Below are positions 21,658 to 22,855 of a DNA stretch of 22,855 nucleotides, in pieces. The stretch comes from JBAZOB01 sp041648895 (GTDB lineage: Bacteria; Patescibacteriota; JAHJAL01). A program made the translations under genes and the position numbers. The DNA lies in assembly GCA_041648895.1 (NCBI GenBank), contig JBAZOB010000016.1:1-22855 (forward strand), in the 5' to 3' direction. Each line of letters opens with the position of its first letter. Position 1 is the stretch's first letter. Below the pieces are notes generated by a model that saw only the letters and a program-made list of their open reading frames with translations, was not told the DNA's origin and did not search any database.

Positions 21658-22855
21658 ATGGACAAAATGAAAACAATAACTGGTCAAATTATTGATGTAG
21701 AAAACGAAAAGATTTTTCCCGGAGAAATTTCTATTAAAGATGGAGATATTAAGGAGATCAAGAAAACAAAGTCGGCGCCAAAGGTCTATATTATGCCGGG
21801 GCTCTGTGACGCGCATATTCATATTGAGTCGTCAATGTTGGTGCCGAGCCGATTTGCCCAGATAGCCGTCTCGCACGGGACGGTGGCGACGGTTAGTGAT
21901 CCGCATGAAGTGGCTAATGTGCTAGGGATTGATGGGATCAATTATATGGTGGCCGATGGTAAATGGGCGCCGTTTAAGTTTTTTTGGACAGTACCATCGT
22001 GCGTGCCGGCGACAGAATTTGAAACGAGTGGCGCCAGGCTGGATGCTAAAGAAGTGGAAAAACTATTAAAGCGGCCGAATTTTATTGGCCTGTCCGAGGT
22101 GATGAATTACCCGGGAGTGATTAATAACGATTCGGAGGTAATGGCCAAGATTGCCGCGGCTAAAAAGTTGGGGAAACCGATCGATGGGCACGCGCCAATG
22201 GTGACGGGGAGAGATTTAAAAAAATATGTGGCGGCGGGAATAACGACTGACCACGAGAGTTTGAGCGCGGAGGAAGCGGAGGAAAAAATTAAGTTAGGTA
22301 TGAAAATCTGGGTCCGGGAAGGTTCGGCGGCCCGAAATTTGGATGATTTGCTGCCGGTGATTAAGAAATATCCGGATAGGTGTGGATTGTGTAGTGATGA
22401 TCTACATCCAGATGATTTGGTGAAGGGACATATTAATCTATTGGTCAAACGATTGTTGGCGGCCGGAATGGATTTATTCACAGTTTTGCGGCTGGCCAAT
22501 TATAATATTGTCAAACATTATAATTTAAAGGTGGGGCTTTTAAGGGAAGGCGATGCGGCTGATTTTATTGTGGTTGATGATTTAGACAATTTTAATATCT
22601 GGCAAACCTGGATTAATGGTGAAATGGTGGCGATCAAAGGCAAAGCCAAATTTAAACCCCAACCGAAAAAAATAAAGAATAATTTTCACGCCCAACCGGT
22701 TGATGTCAAAAAAATTGCTATCGTAGGGGCGGGTTTTAAACTCGCCCAGACATCGGATATTACCGTCCCCGTCATCAACGCCATCGATCACCAGTTAATC
22801 ACCCGATCATCAAGGGAAAAATTGCCGGTTGATAATAATGGCCATATTTGTCCTG
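21658..22855 (+). CDS. ade: Adenine deaminase (3' end outside window)
   Basis: The frame is open to the window end, giving 399 residues. Adenine deaminase converts adenine to hypoxanthine and ammonia in purine salvage. The amidohydrolase metal motif DAHIHIESS, then SDPHEVANVLG, GLSEVMN, DGHAP, TDHES and CSDDLHPDDL, are all in family order. The C-terminal NNFHAQP segment starts the second domain. After KKIAI, the residues VGAGFKLAQ are encoded by a palindrome of the GTAGGGGCGGG type. The usual spacing to VxVINAID, as I recall it, is about 8 residues shorter, suggesting an in-frame repeat insertion. An alternative start three codons later (ATG at 21667) is possible. It is divergent from the metallo-hydrolase gene. 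Confidence 0.95.
   Translation, partial: MDKMKTITGQIIDVENEKIFPGEISIKDGDIKEIKKTKSAPKVYIMPGLCDAHIHIESSMLVPSRFAQIAVSHGTVATVSDPHEVANVLGIDGINYMVADGKWAPFKFFWTVPSCVPATEFETSGARLDAKEVEKLLKRPNFIGLSEVMNYPGVINNDSEVMAKIAAAKKLGKPIDGHAPMVTGRDLKKYVAAGITTDHESLSAEEAEEKIKLGMKIWVREGSAARNLDDLLPVIKKYPDRCGLCSDDLHPDDLVKGHINLLVKRLLAAGMDLFTVLRLANYNIVKHYNLKVGLLREGDAADFIVVDDLDNFNIWQTWINGEMVAIKGKAKFKPQPKKIKNNFHAQPVDVKKIAIVGAGFKLAQTSDITVPVINAIDHQLITRSSREKLPVDNNGHICP
22723..22751. repeat. GTAGGGGCGGG palindrome inside the ade coding sequence
   Basis: GTAGGGGCGGG followed by TTTTAAAC and TCGCCC forms a hairpin (GGGCGGGTTT with AAACTCGCCC, one G-U pair). The first 11 bases are identical to the repeat at 16924-16934, and both end in CGCCC. 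It keeps the ade reading frame open. Confidence 0.65.

Noticed and set aside
1..22855. UGA recoding (as in Gracilibacteria and SR1)
   Set aside because: All genes are full length with the standard code, and the MazG-like gene ends sensibly at TGA. The scarcity of TGA stops (one of 21) is from a small sample.

Overview
The window looks like chromosomal DNA from a Candidate Phyla Radiation (Patescibacteria) bacterium, probably Parcubacteria-like. This is an inference. It rests on the pair of Cys-rich zinc-ribbon proteins of a type I associate with CPR genomes, on small salvage-oriented genes with few neighbours from the same pathway, on mostly Shine-Dalgarno-free starts, and on many short palindromic repeats between and inside genes. 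The standard code fits: every gene reads through with TAA or TAG stops, and one ends in TGA. There is no rRNA, tRNA, CRISPR array or conventional transposase that I can see.

Layout. Bases 1-1327 hold the end of one cytidylate kinase and a complete, divergent second one in tandem, followed by a promoter and an unknown 152-aa protein. A bidirectional terminator separates these from two minus-strand genes, a PlsC-like acyltransferase and an unknown multi-pass membrane protein. Divergent promoters near 3840-3913 serve that membrane gene and an unknown 176-aa protein. Then come secA, an MFS transporter and a NUDIX hydrolase, all on plus. On minus follow msrA and a nucleoside deoxyribosyltransferase-like gene that overlap by 8 bases. 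A soluble four-PAS hybrid histidine kinase follows on plus.

The middle of the window (12.8-17.1 kb) is the accessory-looking part. A one-domain GIY-YIG endonuclease gene sits between two oppositely oriented palindromes and has 15-bp perfect inverted ends. Next are two tandem paralogues of the Cys-rich zinc-ribbon family, then an M29-type aminopeptidase. The last third carries MazG-like, HD-domain, polysaccharide deacetylase, ECF-S-like membrane and metallo-beta-lactamase genes on minus. An adenine deaminase gene on plus runs off the end.

Functional theme. Many genes handle nucleotides: two CMP-kinase-like proteins, NUDIX, deoxyribosyltransferase, MazG, HD and adenine deaminase. This fits an organism that salvages and cleans up nucleotide pools. 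Secretion and envelope functions (SecA, PlsC, deacetylase, MFS) make up most of the rest.

The most striking signal is the set of palindromic repeats of at least five sequence types. Several sit exactly at stop codons, and at least two appear to have been inserted in frame into proteins (the second zinc-ribbon protein and adenine deaminase). One type flanks the GIY-YIG gene.
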